From the NCBI RefSeq assembly GCF_002943525.1, contig NZ_CP025394.1:8013001-8077000 (forward strand): a stretch of 64,000 bases of DNA, in the 5' to 3' direction. Origin of the DNA: Kitasatospora sp. MMS16-BH015 (GTDB lineage: Bacteria; Actinomycetota; Actinomycetes; Streptomycetales; Streptomycetaceae). Shown one piece after another: positions 16,026-23,862 of this stretch; the first letter of the stretch is position 1; every line of letters begins with the position of its first letter. Below the pieces are notes generated by a model that saw only the letters and a program-made list of their open reading frames with translations, was not told the DNA's origin and ran no database searches. The position numbers were made by a program, and so were the translations under genes.

Positions 16026-16811
16026 TCAGTGGCGGATGAAGGGGAGGTCGGCCGGGCTGACCCGGTCGCGGGGGCCGGCGGCGCGGAGGACCACGTCGAG
16101 GACACGGGCGGGGTCGGCGGTGTAGGCGTGGGAGAACCAGGCCATGTTGGCCTCGACCACGGACCAGCGGTGGCCCGGGCGGTAGGGGTGGAGGAGTTGG
16201 CCGAGGTCGAGGACGACGGCGCTCGGGAGGGTGGGGCCGGTGGTGGCGAGCAGGTGGGTGACGAACTCCTGGAGCTCCGGCCCCTCGGTGGTGAGGGGGC
16301 GGGGGTCGAGCCGGCCGTGGGCGGCGTAGCGGCCGGCGGTGGCGATCTCGCCGTCGAGCAGGAAGAGGCGGTACTCCGCCGCGAAGGTGACCACCTCGGA
16401 GAGCAGCACCGGAGTGGCCGGATCGAGGTCGGCGGGCAGCTGGGAGCCGTGGGAGTAGACGGCGGCCGGGAAGGACTTCTCCCGGGGCGGCTTGACGAAG
16501 GTGGGGCGGTCGATCGCCCGGGCGTCGGCCACGGTGGCGGAGCGGATCTCGCGGCCGGTGAACTCGGAGGGCAGCTCGGCGAGCCAGTCGTCGGTCGGTT
16601 CGAGCAGCGCGAAGCCGAGCCGGTCGGCCAGTCGGGCGCCGGCGATCGGACCGCCGTACCAGTGGGCCGGGCGGGCCGGGTGGGCCGGGTGGGCCTCGGG
16701 GCCGGAAGCCGTGGCGAGGTCTTCGGCGGCGCGGACGGGCAGGCCCCGATCGGCCGCCGCCTCGGCGAGCAGCTCCATCGTGGACGTGCGGCGGCCGGGC
16801 ATGACCAGCAC
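16026..16811 (-). CDS. ATP-grasp domain protein
   Basis: 261 residues starting at GTG 16809-16811, chosen because AGGAG lies six bases upstream; a longer Pro-rich reading to 16895 is unlikely. Features: VLVMPGRRTSTMELLAEAA (N-terminal subdomain), FVKPPREKSFPAAVYS (ATP-grasp lysine strand), LLSEVVTFAAEYRLFLLDGE (Glu and Tyr/Arg grasp motif) and WSVVEANMAWFSHAYTADP (metal-binding Glu/Asn). The layout fits stand-alone ATP-grasp proteins (DUF4343-like) that ligate small carboxylates or peptides. Substrate and partners are unknown; the neighbour on the opposite strand is a receiver-domain protein. Confidence 0.75.
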   Translation of the reverse strand: MLVMPGRRTSTMELLAEAAADRGLPVRAAEDLATASGPEAHPAHPARPAHWYGGPIAGARLADRLGFALLEPTDDWLAELPSEFTGREIRSATVADARAIDRPTFVKPPREKSFPAAVYSHGSQLPADLDPATPVLLSEVVTFAAEYRLFLLDGEIATAGRYAAHGRLDPRPLTTEGPELQEFVTHLLATTGPTLPSAVVLDLGQLLHPYRPGHRWSVVEANMAWFSHAYTADPARVLDVVLRAAGPRDRVSPADLPFIRH

Positions 16812-17022
16812 TGCGCTCTCCTGGGATCGGTGCGGTGGGGGTGAGGGTGGGACGGGTGAGGTGCCAGGGTAGGGCGTGGGGGCGTTCGGTTGCACACGGG
16901 TATTCGGGGGTGGTGAACTCCCGGCCCGCGCGTGGTGGTGAGCGATCCGGTGGCGGCGACGGTGCCCGAGGGCGCGGACGGCCAGCCCCGGTGGTGGCGT
17001 TGCGGCGGGCGGGAGTACGCGG

Positions 17023-17063
17023 CGGCGCTCCGGGGACCACGGGCCGTGGTCCCCGGAGCGCCG
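17023..17063 (-). terminator. Terminator after the small SHL-repeat gene
   Basis: Nearly continuous 20-bp inverted repeat (17023-17042 with 17044-17063; core CTCCGGGGACCACGG) lying 37 bp beyond the stop codon of the minus-strand gene ending at 17100. The innermost pairs must open to form a loop. Confidence 0.75.
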
Positions 17064-17099
17064 GGCCGGGAGGGTGGTGGGGCCGGGAGGGTGGCGGGG

Positions 17100-17417
17100 T
17101 CAGGAGAGGTGGCTGAACACCCCGCTCTGGCCGGCCTTGTCGACGGCGACCTGGTCGATGCTGGTGACCGGGGTGCCGGTTGTGGTCAGGGTCGGGTGGC
17201 CGGCCTGGACGGTGTAGAGGTTGCCGGTGGTGTAGCCGCGCAGGACCGTGCCGTCGGCCGGGGTCTGGCGCAGGTGGCTGTAGAAGGTGGTGCTGCCCGC
17301 GAGGCCGACCGCGTTGGTGTCCACGGTGGTGTAGGACTGGAAGCCGCCCACGTTGTTCCAGTTGGTCACCGCAGTAGCCAGGGCGGTGGCGAGGCGGCGG
17401 GTACGGCTGGCGGACAT
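17100..17417 (-). CDS. Short protein with a carbohydrate-associated repeat, probably truncated
   Basis: 105 residues. It begins MSASRTRRLATALATAVTNW and then carries a repeat I know from secreted streptomycete proteins, of the form VDTNAVGLAG...YSHL followed by DGTVLRGYTTGNLYTV...QVAVDKAG...GVFSHL. Two copies of the VD-x-x-A(V/G)-x-x-AG...SHL unit are visible. Those proteins normally have a full signal peptide and many repeats. Here the leader has the charged start but too little hydrophobic core, so it looks like an internally deleted derivative. A GGGAGA site precedes the ATG, and a strong terminator follows. It lies 31 bp downstream of the next gene on the same strand. Confidence 0.55.
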   Translation of the reverse strand: MSASRTRRLATALATAVTNWNNVGGFQSYTTVDTNAVGLAGSTTFYSHLRQTPADGTVLRGYTTGNLYTVQAGHPTLTTTGTPVTSIDQVAVDKAGQSGVFSHLS

Positions 17418-17448
17418 GGGGGTCTCCCGGTGGGGGTGGCGGGAACGC

Positions 17449-17766
17449 TCAGCGCTCGTGGAGGGTGTCGAGGTCGACCGGCGACTGCGGCGAGGCGGGC
17501 TCGGCGGTCCAGCCGGTCAGGCGGGGCGAGGCGGCGAGGGCCCGTTCGGCCAGCCGGAGCGAGGCCTCGGGCGGGCGGGGGCCGGCGTGGCGGTGGAAGA
17601 GGGCCAGGTCGAGGGAGCCGGGGTGGGGGCCGGGCCGGGCCCGGACGTGTTCGAGCTGGTCGGAGGGGAGGGCGGCGGCCCGCAGGAGGCTCACCAGCAC
17701 GGAGGGCGGGAGGCCGTCGGGTGGTCGGTCCGGCCCCGGCCGTAGGCGGAGGAGGACGAGCTCCAC
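17449..17766 (-). CDS. Small Leu/Arg/Pro-rich protein of unknown function
   Basis: 105 residues from GTG 17764-17766 (ELVLLRLRPGPDRPPDGLPP). The body alternates helical stretches (SVLVSLLRAAAL, LRLAERALAAS) with Arg/Pro-rich turns and ends VDLDTLHER. It has no signal peptide or metal motif. A better ribosome site and an ATG exist 52 bp further upstream (17818) but in another frame; a one-base slip in the G6 run near 17777 would join MPARSRTARAARP to this frame. The start or the base call there is therefore suspect. It is probably co-transcribed with the gene ending at 17100. Confidence 0.5.
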   Translation of the reverse strand: MELVLLRLRPGPDRPPDGLPPSVLVSLLRAAALPSDQLEHVRARPGPHPGSLDLALFHRHAGPRPPEASLRLAERALAASPRLTGWTAEPASPQSPVDLDTLHER

Positions 17767-18168
17767 GGCGGTCAGCCGGGGGGACGGGCGGCGCGGGCGG
17801 TGCGGCTGCGGGCGGGCATGGCGGGGTCCCCGTTCGTCGTGGTGGTGGGTGCGGCTTGCGTGGTCCCGGGGGTCGGAATCCGGGTATCGGTGTCCGGGTG
17901 TCGGGGTATTGGGGTCCGGTTCTCGTCGTCCGGGCCTCGGTGCCCGGTTTTCGGTGTCCGGGTGGGCCTCCTGGCTGCTGAGCAAGAGTCTGACCGGCTG
18001 CCGGGGTGCCCCGGAAGCCATTCGCGGTGGCACCGGGTGGCCTGGCACCATCTGTCCAGCCCGCCGGCCACGCCGGCGGACCCGACGGATCCCGGGAGAA
18101 CTGCTGGTCACCGAGGTGAGGGGGGTGGCACCATCGCCGCCACGGTGCTGTGACAGGAGAGGCACACG
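17767..18168. other. Intergenic region with short G-rich repeats
   Basis: No gene that I can support. The stretch 17870-17965 contains many imperfect copies of GGTGTCCGGGT / GGTATTGGGGT type units on the plus strand and looks like degraded short tandem repeat. The region must contain the promoter for the regulator starting at 18169; I see no convincing -35/-10 pair. Confidence 0.45.
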
Positions 18169-19158
18169 GTGACGGGGGTCGCGATGGTGCTCACCGCGTT
18201 CGGGTTGGACCCGGTGGCGGAACAGGTCTACCGGGGGATGCTGGCCTTCCCCGGCGTCGGCGTACGGGAGTTGGCGGAATACACGCTGCTGACCGAGCAG
18301 CAGGTCAGGGACGGTCTGGACGTACTCGGCGACCACGCCCTGCTGCGCGCCTCGCGGGAGGAGCGGGGTGCGCTGCGCCCGGTCAGCGAGCAGCGGGCGA
18401 TGGCGATCCTGATCGAACGCCAAGCCGCCGAACTTGCCGCTCGCCAGGCGCAGTTGGAAGCCGGGCGGCGCGTCCTGAGCGACCAGCTGGCACAGGACGT
18501 GGGTGTGGCGGGCGTCGAACGGCTACAGGGCCTGGACGCCGTGCAGGGGCGGCTCGAAGACCTGCTGACCGCCGCCGTCACCGAGGTGCTGACCATCCGG
18601 CCCGGCGGCCCGCAGCCCGCCGAGGCGCTGGCTGCCGCCCGCCCGCTGGACCGCGACCTCGCCGCCCGGGGCCTGGCCCTGCGCTGCATCTACCAGGACA
18701 GTCTGCGCGCTGACCGGCTCACCATCAACTATGCTCGCTGGCAACGGGATTCGGGCACGCGGGTCCGTACCGCCCCGCTGCTGCCGCCCCGGCTGACGCT
18801 GATCGACCGCACCACCGCGATGGTGCCGCTCGCCCCTGCCGGAGCCTAGCCGGGCGCCGCGCTGCTCCGCGAACCCTGTGTGGTGGCCAGCCTGCTCGCC
18901 CTCTTCGAGCAGACCTGGCAGGACGCCACCGAGCTCGACGCCCCGGCCGCCGGCACCCCGGACGGGGGCGGGATCAGCCCCGCCGAGCTCGAACTCCTCA
19001 AGATGATCGCCGCCGGCAGCACCGATCAGGCCGCCGCCAACCGCCTCGGCATCTCGCTGCGGACCGTCCGGCGCCGGATGGAGGAGCTGATGAACCGGTT
19101 GGAGGCCACCAGCCGGTTCGAGGCCGGGCTCAAGGCCGCCAAGCGGGGCTGGCTCTGA
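18169..19158 (+). pseudogene. TrmB/LuxR-type transcriptional regulator split by an in-frame amber codon
   Basis: From GTG 18169 (AGGAG upstream) the frame encodes a TrmB-like N-terminus (FGLDPVAEQVYRGMLAFPG, then a winged-helix stretch ELAEYTLLTEQQVRDGLDVL) and a sensor part (RTAPLLPPRLTLIDRTTAM). It stops at TAG 18847-18849. The same frame then continues without another stop: LLREPCVVASLLALFEQTW, and from about 19000 a LuxR-type helix-turn-helix (AELELLKMIAAGSTDQAA, then NRLGISLRTVRRRMEELMNR) to TGA 19158. Read through, it is a typical 329-residue regulator of this class. As written, the DNA-binding end is separated; a GTG at 18880 could restart a 92-residue HTH protein. One base change (for example GAG to TAG) explains it, or a sequencing error. 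Confidence 0.8.
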
Positions 19159-19277
19159 TGGTCCTCATCCCGGCGATGCGGGATCTGACGGCGCTGGGCC
19201 TGGCGGCCTCCCGGTGGTGGTCTTCGTAGGATGAGTGGAGCTCCTCCGGGAGGGGAACGGCGCCGGGAGGGGACAGG

Positions 19278-22082
19278 ATGCACCAGGAGAGGCCGCAACT
19301 GCTCGGTCGGGCAGCTGAGTTGGCGGAGCTGGACGGGCTGTTGCGCGAGCTGCGGGAGGGGCGCAGCCGGGTGCTGGTGCTGCGCGGTGAGGCCGGGGTC
19401 GGCAAGTCCGTGCTGCTCGACCTGCTGGCCGAGCGGGCCGCGCCCTGGCAGACCGTCCGAGCCGCCGGGGTGGAGGACGAGGCCGAGTTCGCCTACGCCG
19501 CCCTGCAACGGCTCTGCGCACCGCTGCTGCCAGGCCTGGACCGGCTGCCGCCGGTGCAGCAGGAGGCGCTGCGGGTCGCGTTCGGGCTGAGCGCCGGGCC
19601 GCCACCGGAGATGCTGCTGGTCGGGCTGGCGGTGCTCGGGCTGTTCGCGGAGGCCGCCGCCGAGGCCCCGCTGCTCTGCCTGGTGGACGACGCGCAGTGG
19701 CTGGACCTGATGTCGGAGCGGATCCTGGCCTTCGTCGGTCGTCGGCTGGACGCCGAGGCGGTCGGTCTGGTGTTCGCCGAGCGGACCACGGGGGTGGAAG
19801 GGAGCTTCGGCGGGTTGCCGGAGCTGGTCCTGCGCGGGCTGCCCGATGCCGAGGCCCGGGCGTTGCTCGACCGGGTGTTGCCCGGCCCGGTGGACGACCG
19901 GGTGCGGGACCGGATCGTCGCCGAGACCGGCGGCAACCCGCTCGCGCTGCTCGAACTGCCGCGCGGTCTGGCCCCCGCCGAGCTGGCCTTCGGCTTCGGC
20001 GGCCCCGGCGCCGGCCCGCTGGCCACCCGGGTCGAGGACGGCTTCCGCCGCCGCGTCGAGGCGCTGCCGGCCGACACCCGCGCCCTCCTGCTGCTCGCCG
20101 CGCTCGAACCGGTCGGCGACGGCCCGCTGCTCTGGCAGGCGCTGCGCCTGCTCGGCATCGGCCCGGAGGCGGCGGCCCCCGCCGAGGCGGCCGGTCTGAT
20201 CACGCTCGGCGCCTCGGTCCGCTTCCGGCACCCGTTGGTGCGGTCCGCCGCCTGGCGTGGCGCGGCGGCTGCCGAACTGCGGTCGGCGCACCGGGCCTTG
20301 GCCGAGGCCACCGATGCCGGACGCGACCCCGACCGGCACGCCTGGCACCGGGCCCATGCCGCCGCCGGACCGGAGGAGGAGGCCGCCGCCGCACTGGAAC
20401 GCTCCGCTGACCGGGCGCTCGCCCGGGGCGGCCGGGCAGCCGCCGCCGCCTTCCTGGAGCGGGCGGCTGCTCTCAGCCCGGACCCGAAGGCACTGGCCCG
20501 CCGCGCCCTGGCAGCCGCCACGGCCCAACTGGCCGCCGGCCTCCCCGCCCGAGTCCCCGACCTGCTCGCCGCCGCCGAACTCGGCTCGCTCGACCCCTGG
20601 CAGCAGGCCGACGCCGCTCGCCTGCGGGCCCGCGCTCTGGCCTCGGCCGATCCCGGGGCCGCCGCGGTCGGCCCGCTGCTCGAAGCGGCGGCCCGTTTTG
20701 CCGACCTCGACCCGGTGGCGGCCCGCGGGACCTGTCTGGCGGCCTTCGCCGCCGCGCTGTGGGCGGGGCGGGCGGAGCCGGGGGCCGTGCGGCGGGTGGC
20801 GGTGGCCGCCGCTGCGTTGCCGACGGGGGAGGGACCGGCGGGGGAGGAGTCGGCGAGGGAGGAGCCGGTGGGGGAGGAGCCGGTGGGGGTGCTGCTCCGG
20901 GCTCTCGAAGGCTGGGCCCGGGCCGGGGAGGCGGAGCGCCGGGAGGCGTGGAGCGGGTTCGCGGAGGTCGGGCGGGCGGTGGAGACTTCCGAAGGAGCCG
21001 GTCTCGCTGGTCGGTTGACGGCCGTTGAGGCGGATCCCCTGCTGCGGTGGCTGGTTGCGCAGGGGGCGGCCGAACTCGGTGACCTGCGAGGGTGGTTGGC
21101 GGTCACCGAGCGGGCCGTGCGGGTGGCCCGGGAGAGTGGGGCGTTCTCGGTGCTGTCGACGGCCGCGCCCGAGTGGGCGGCGGCGCTGCTGTTCGCGGGG
21201 CGGTTCGTCGAGGCCGGGGAGCTGTTGGCGCGGGCCGCACCGGTCGAGGAGGTGGCCGGGGCGGCGGCCCGGAGTGGGGTGGCCGCGCTGCTCGGGGCGT
21301 ACCGGGGACAGGAGCGCGCCGCCCTCGAGCTGATCGAGGCGGCGGAGCGGGAGGGCGCGCGGCGCGGCCTCGGCCGGCTCACCGGGCTGGCCGCCGGGGC
21401 GCGGGCGCTGCTGCACAACGGCCTGGGCAACTACCCGGCCGCGCTGGCGGCGGCCCGCCGTGGGGTCGAGTACCGGGATTTCGGTCTCCAACCTTGGCTG
21501 CTGGGCGAGTTGGTCGAGGCCGCCGTGCGGGCCGGGGAGCCGGAGGCGGCGGCCCAGGCACGCGGGCTGCTGGCCGACCGGGCCGGGGCGGGTACGCCCT
21601 GGGCACTCGGCTCGTATGCGCTGGCCCGCGCCCTGACCGGTGAGTCCGGCGGGGTCGAGGAGCAGTACCGGGAGGCCGTGGCACGGTTCGCCGAGGGTGG
21701 GCTGGCCCCGGCCGAGGCCCGGGCCCGGCTGCTGTACGGCGAGTGGCTGCGCCGGCAGAACCGGCGGGGGCAGGCCCGGGAGGAGCTGCGGGCGGCGCAC
21801 GAGGCGGTGACGGTGATGGGGCTGGAGGCCTTCGCCGAACGGGCCCGCCGGGAGCTGCTGGCGACCGGCGAGACCGTCCGCAAGCGGGTGGTGGGTGCTC
21901 CGGTGCTCACCCCGCAGGAGGCCCAGATCGCCCGACTCGCGGCCGGCGGCCACCCCAACGCCGAGATCGGCGCCCAGCTCTTCCTCAGCCCCCGCACGGT
22001 GGAGTGGCACCTGCGGAAGGTCTTCACCAAGCTCGGGATCACCTCCCGCCGCGAGATCGAGGGCGCGCTGGCGGGGGCGTAG
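19278..22082 (+). CDS. LAL-type LuxR-family regulator with AAA ATPase domain
   Basis: 934 residues. The N-terminus LLGRAAELAELDGLL leads to Walker A GEAGVGKS (about 37-44) and Walker B PLLCLVDDAQWLD (about 131-143), the STAND-type NTPase of large ATP-binding LuxR regulators. A long TPR-like helical region follows, with an acidic low-complexity insert near residues 515-535 (repeated EEPVGEE-like units). The C-terminus LTPQEAQIARLAAGGHPNAE then IGAQLFLSPRTVEWHLRKVF is the LuxR helix-turn-helix. Such proteins usually activate nearby pathways; candidates here are the esterase and hydrolase genes to the right. It starts 119 bp after the split TrmB/LuxR gene, with GGGAGGGG upstream. Confidence 0.92.
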   Translation: MHQERPQLLGRAAELAELDGLLRELREGRSRVLVLRGEAGVGKSVLLDLLAERAAPWQTVRAAGVEDEAEFAYAALQRLCAPLLPGLDRLPPVQQEALRVAFGLSAGPPPEMLLVGLAVLGLFAEAAAEAPLLCLVDDAQWLDLMSERILAFVGRRLDAEAVGLVFAERTTGVEGSFGGLPELVLRGLPDAEARALLDRVLPGPVDDRVRDRIVAETGGNPLALLELPRGLAPAELAFGFGGPGAGPLATRVEDGFRRRVEALPADTRALLLLAALEPVGDGPLLWQALRLLGIGPEAAAPAEAAGLITLGASVRFRHPLVRSAAWRGAAAAELRSAHRALAEATDAGRDPDRHAWHRAHAAAGPEEEAAAALERSADRALARGGRAAAAAFLERAAALSPDPKALARRALAAATAQLAAGLPARVPDLLAAAELGSLDPWQQADAARLRARALASADPGAAAVGPLLEAAARFADLDPVAARGTCLAAFAAALWAGRAEPGAVRRVAVAAAALPTGEGPAGEESAREEPVGEEPVGVLLRALEGWARAGEAERREAWSGFAEVGRAVETSEGAGLAGRLTAVEADPLLRWLVAQGAAELGDLRGWLAVTERAVRVARESGAFSVLSTAAPEWAAALLFAGRFVEAGELLARAAPVEEVAGAAARSGVAALLGAYRGQERAALELIEAAEREGARRGLGRLTGLAAGARALLHNGLGNYPAALAAARRGVEYRDFGLQPWLLGELVEAAVRAGEPEAAAQARGLLADRAGAGTPWALGSYALARALTGESGGVEEQYREAVARFAEGGLAPAEARARLLYGEWLRRQNRRGQAREELRAAHEAVTVMGLEAFAERARRELLATGETVRKRVVGAPVLTPQEAQIARLAAGGHPNAEIGAQLFLSPRTVEWHLRKVFTKLGITSRREIEGALAGA

Positions 22083-22141
22083 CCGCCCAGCGGGATAAAT
22101 CAGGCGCGGTCCGACCGTGCCGCGTGATACCCCTCCTTGCC

Positions 22142-22666
22142 ATGAACGACCTTGAGATGAGCGACCTGGTGACGGAGCGGCTCGTGCTCCACCCGCTGAC
22201 CGCCGGCGAATCGGAGCGGCTGGTGGCGGGCGAGCCCGAGGCCGGAGCCCGGTGGGCGCCCGGATACCCCACCGTCGGGGACGTCATGGCCGCCACGCGA
22301 TTCCTGGGCACCTGTACGAAGACCAGCGCCCCGCAGGGCCTGCCGTTCGGCAACTTCGAGATCCGTCGCCGCGCGGACGGTCAGGCGATCGGCGGCATCG
22401 GATTCCACGGGCTGCCGGACGAGCAGGGCAGCGTCTCGGTCGGCTTCGGCCTCAGCCCGGCGGCGCAGGGCCAGGGTTACGCTGCCGAGGCCCTGCGCCA
22501 CCTGCTGCTGTTCGCGCGGGAGTGCGGTGTCACGTCCGTGCGGGGCGGCACCAGCCGGGAGGACACCGCGGGTCAGCGGGTCATGACGGCAGCCGGCATG
22601 CGGCTGACCCACCAGGACGAACAGGTCAGCCACTTCGAGATGACCTGGACCGACCTGTCCGGCTGA
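22142..22666 (+). CDS. GNAT family N-acetyltransferase
   Basis: 174 residues of the RimJ/RimL-like type. LVTERLVLHPLTAGES is the characteristic start, FEIRRRADGQAIGGIGF the central strands, and VGFGLSPAAQGQGYAAEALR the acetyl-CoA binding motif A with Q/R-x-x-G-x-G/A. It ends VSHFEMTWTDLSG. It probably acetylates an amine or N-terminus; the acceptor is unknown. The ATG at 22142 has no good ribosome site, and a TA-rich stretch (GATACC) lies about 15 bases upstream, so a short or leaderless transcript is possible. Confidence 0.88.
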   Translation: MNDLEMSDLVTERLVLHPLTAGESERLVAGEPEAGARWAPGYPTVGDVMAATRFLGTCTKTSAPQGLPFGNFEIRRRADGQAIGGIGFHGLPDEQGSVSVGFGLSPAAQGQGYAAEALRHLLLFARECGVTSVRGGTSREDTAGQRVMTAAGMRLTHQDEQVSHFEMTWTDLSG

Positions 22667-22675
22667 CCGGCGGCC

Positions 22676-22701
22676 GGCCGGTTCAGCTTCAGCGACCGGC
22701 C
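22676..22701 (+). terminator. Possible terminator after the GNAT gene
   Basis: GGCCGGT (22676-22682) pairs with ACCGGCC (22695-22701) across a 12-base loop, just after the stop codon. The stem is short. Confidence 0.35.
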
Positions 22702-22825
22702 AGCCGGACAGGCCGGTCCAGGGCCCGCTCCACGCCGTCGGAGACCTCCGGGCCCCGGCCGTCGCGGGCACTCCCGGGGCGGAGGTCGTCGCCGAGCGCC
22801 CTCGCCCGGCCCAGTGGATATGGCG

Positions 22826-23677
22826 TCAGCGGGTGGCGTGGGCGGCCTGTTCGATGATCTCGGTGACCAGGGCGGGGTGGGAGAGGGCGACGGAGTGGGA
22901 GGCGGCGACCTCGGTGGGGTGGGCGTGGGCTCGGGTGGCCATGAAGCGTTGGGCGGCGGGCGGGATGTTGCGGTCTTCGGTGGTGATCACGTCCCAGCTG
23001 GGGATCGACTGCCAGGCGGCGGTGGTGGCCGGTTCGGTCAGGGCGGACTGGGCGATGGGGCGTTGGGCGGCGGCTGCGAGGGCGGCTCGGCCGGAGGGGA
23101 CGTCGGCGGCGAACTGGGCCCGGAACTTGTCCTGTCGGATGTACAGGTCGGTGCCGGTGCTGCCGTCGGGGTTGGTGAAGGGCACCGGGTCGAGGGCGGC
23201 GGGCAGGGTGGATCCCGGGTAGCGGTTGGTGAGTTGGAGCGCGGTCTCGCCCGGGGCGGGGAGGAAGGCGGCGACGTAGACCAGGGCCTTGACCCGGGGC
23301 TCGCCGACGGCGGCCTCGCTGATCACCGAACCGCCGTAGGAGTGGCCGACCAGGACGAGCGGGCCCTTGAGGTGGTCGAGCAGGCTGCGGAGTGCGGCGG
23401 CGTCCGAGGCCGGGCCGCGCAGCGGGTTGGCCGCCGCCACCACCGGGTAGCCGGCCCGGCGCAGGCGGGCGCTGACGCCGTCCCAGCTGGAGGCGTCGGC
23501 GAAGGCGCCGTGCTCCAGCACGATGGTGGGCTTGGGCTCCCGGTCCGCGGCCGGGGTGGTGGCGTTCGCGCTGCCGGTGACGGCCAGGGCGCCGAGCGCC
23601 AGGGCGGCGGCGCCGGCGAAGAGGCGGTGACCGCGCTTGGTGGCGGGCGGGCGCTTGGTGCTGGACAAGGGGATCAC
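22826..23677 (-). CDS. Secreted alpha/beta hydrolase
   Basis: 283 residues starting at GTG 23675-23677. The N-terminus KRGHRLFAGAAALALGALA then VTGSANA is a signal peptide. The mature enzyme has IVLEHGAFADASSWDG (oxyanion region), VLVGHSYGGSVISEAA (nucleophile Ser in G-H-S-Y-G) and a C-terminal SHSVALSHP carrying the likely catalytic His. It matches the short esterase-like group of salicylate-esterase/MhpC-type hydrolases common in streptomycetes, often annotated simply as alpha/beta hydrolase. It diverges from the tannase gene, with a shared 185-bp control region containing two GTCAGATGAC boxes. Confidence 0.87.
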   Translation of the reverse strand: MIPLSSTKRPPATKRGHRLFAGAAALALGALAVTGSANATTPAADREPKPTIVLEHGAFADASSWDGVSARLRRAGYPVVAAANPLRGPASDAAALRSLLDHLKGPLVLVGHSYGGSVISEAAVGEPRVKALVYVAAFLPAPGETALQLTNRYPGSTLPAALDPVPFTNPDGSTGTDLYIRQDKFRAQFAADVPSGRAALAAAAQRPIAQSALTEPATTAAWQSIPSWDVITTEDRNIPPAAQRFMATRAHAHPTEVAASHSVALSHPALVTEIIEQAAHATR

Positions 23678-23758
23678 GCTCCGAGCGGGAGAAGGTGGGG
23701 TAGGGGAAGGTGGTACCGACGGGCTTCACTTTCCCGTGCCGGCGCAGCCGGTGCATCG

Positions 23759-23794
23759 GTCAGATGACGGCCGAGTGACTGTGCGTCAGATGAC
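23759..23794. promoter_or_regulatory. Direct repeat GTCAGATGAC in a divergent promoter region
   Basis: Two exact 10-bp copies (23759-23768 and 23785-23794), 26 bp apart start to start, lie between the divergent hydrolase (start 23677) and tannase (start 23863) genes. The position suggests a regulator binding site; which regulator is not known. Confidence 0.5.
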
Positions 23795-23862
23795 TGATGT
23801 GGTGGTTGGGGTGCGGCGGTCAGGGTGGGTGGGTCAGCCATCGAACCCGAGGAGTGGAGACC

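Noticed and set aside
19026..22010. 994-codon open frame opposite the LAL regulator
   Set aside because: Antisense shadow: Gln/Pro/Arg/His-rich, no domain, fully overlapping a well-supported gene with Walker and HTH motifs.
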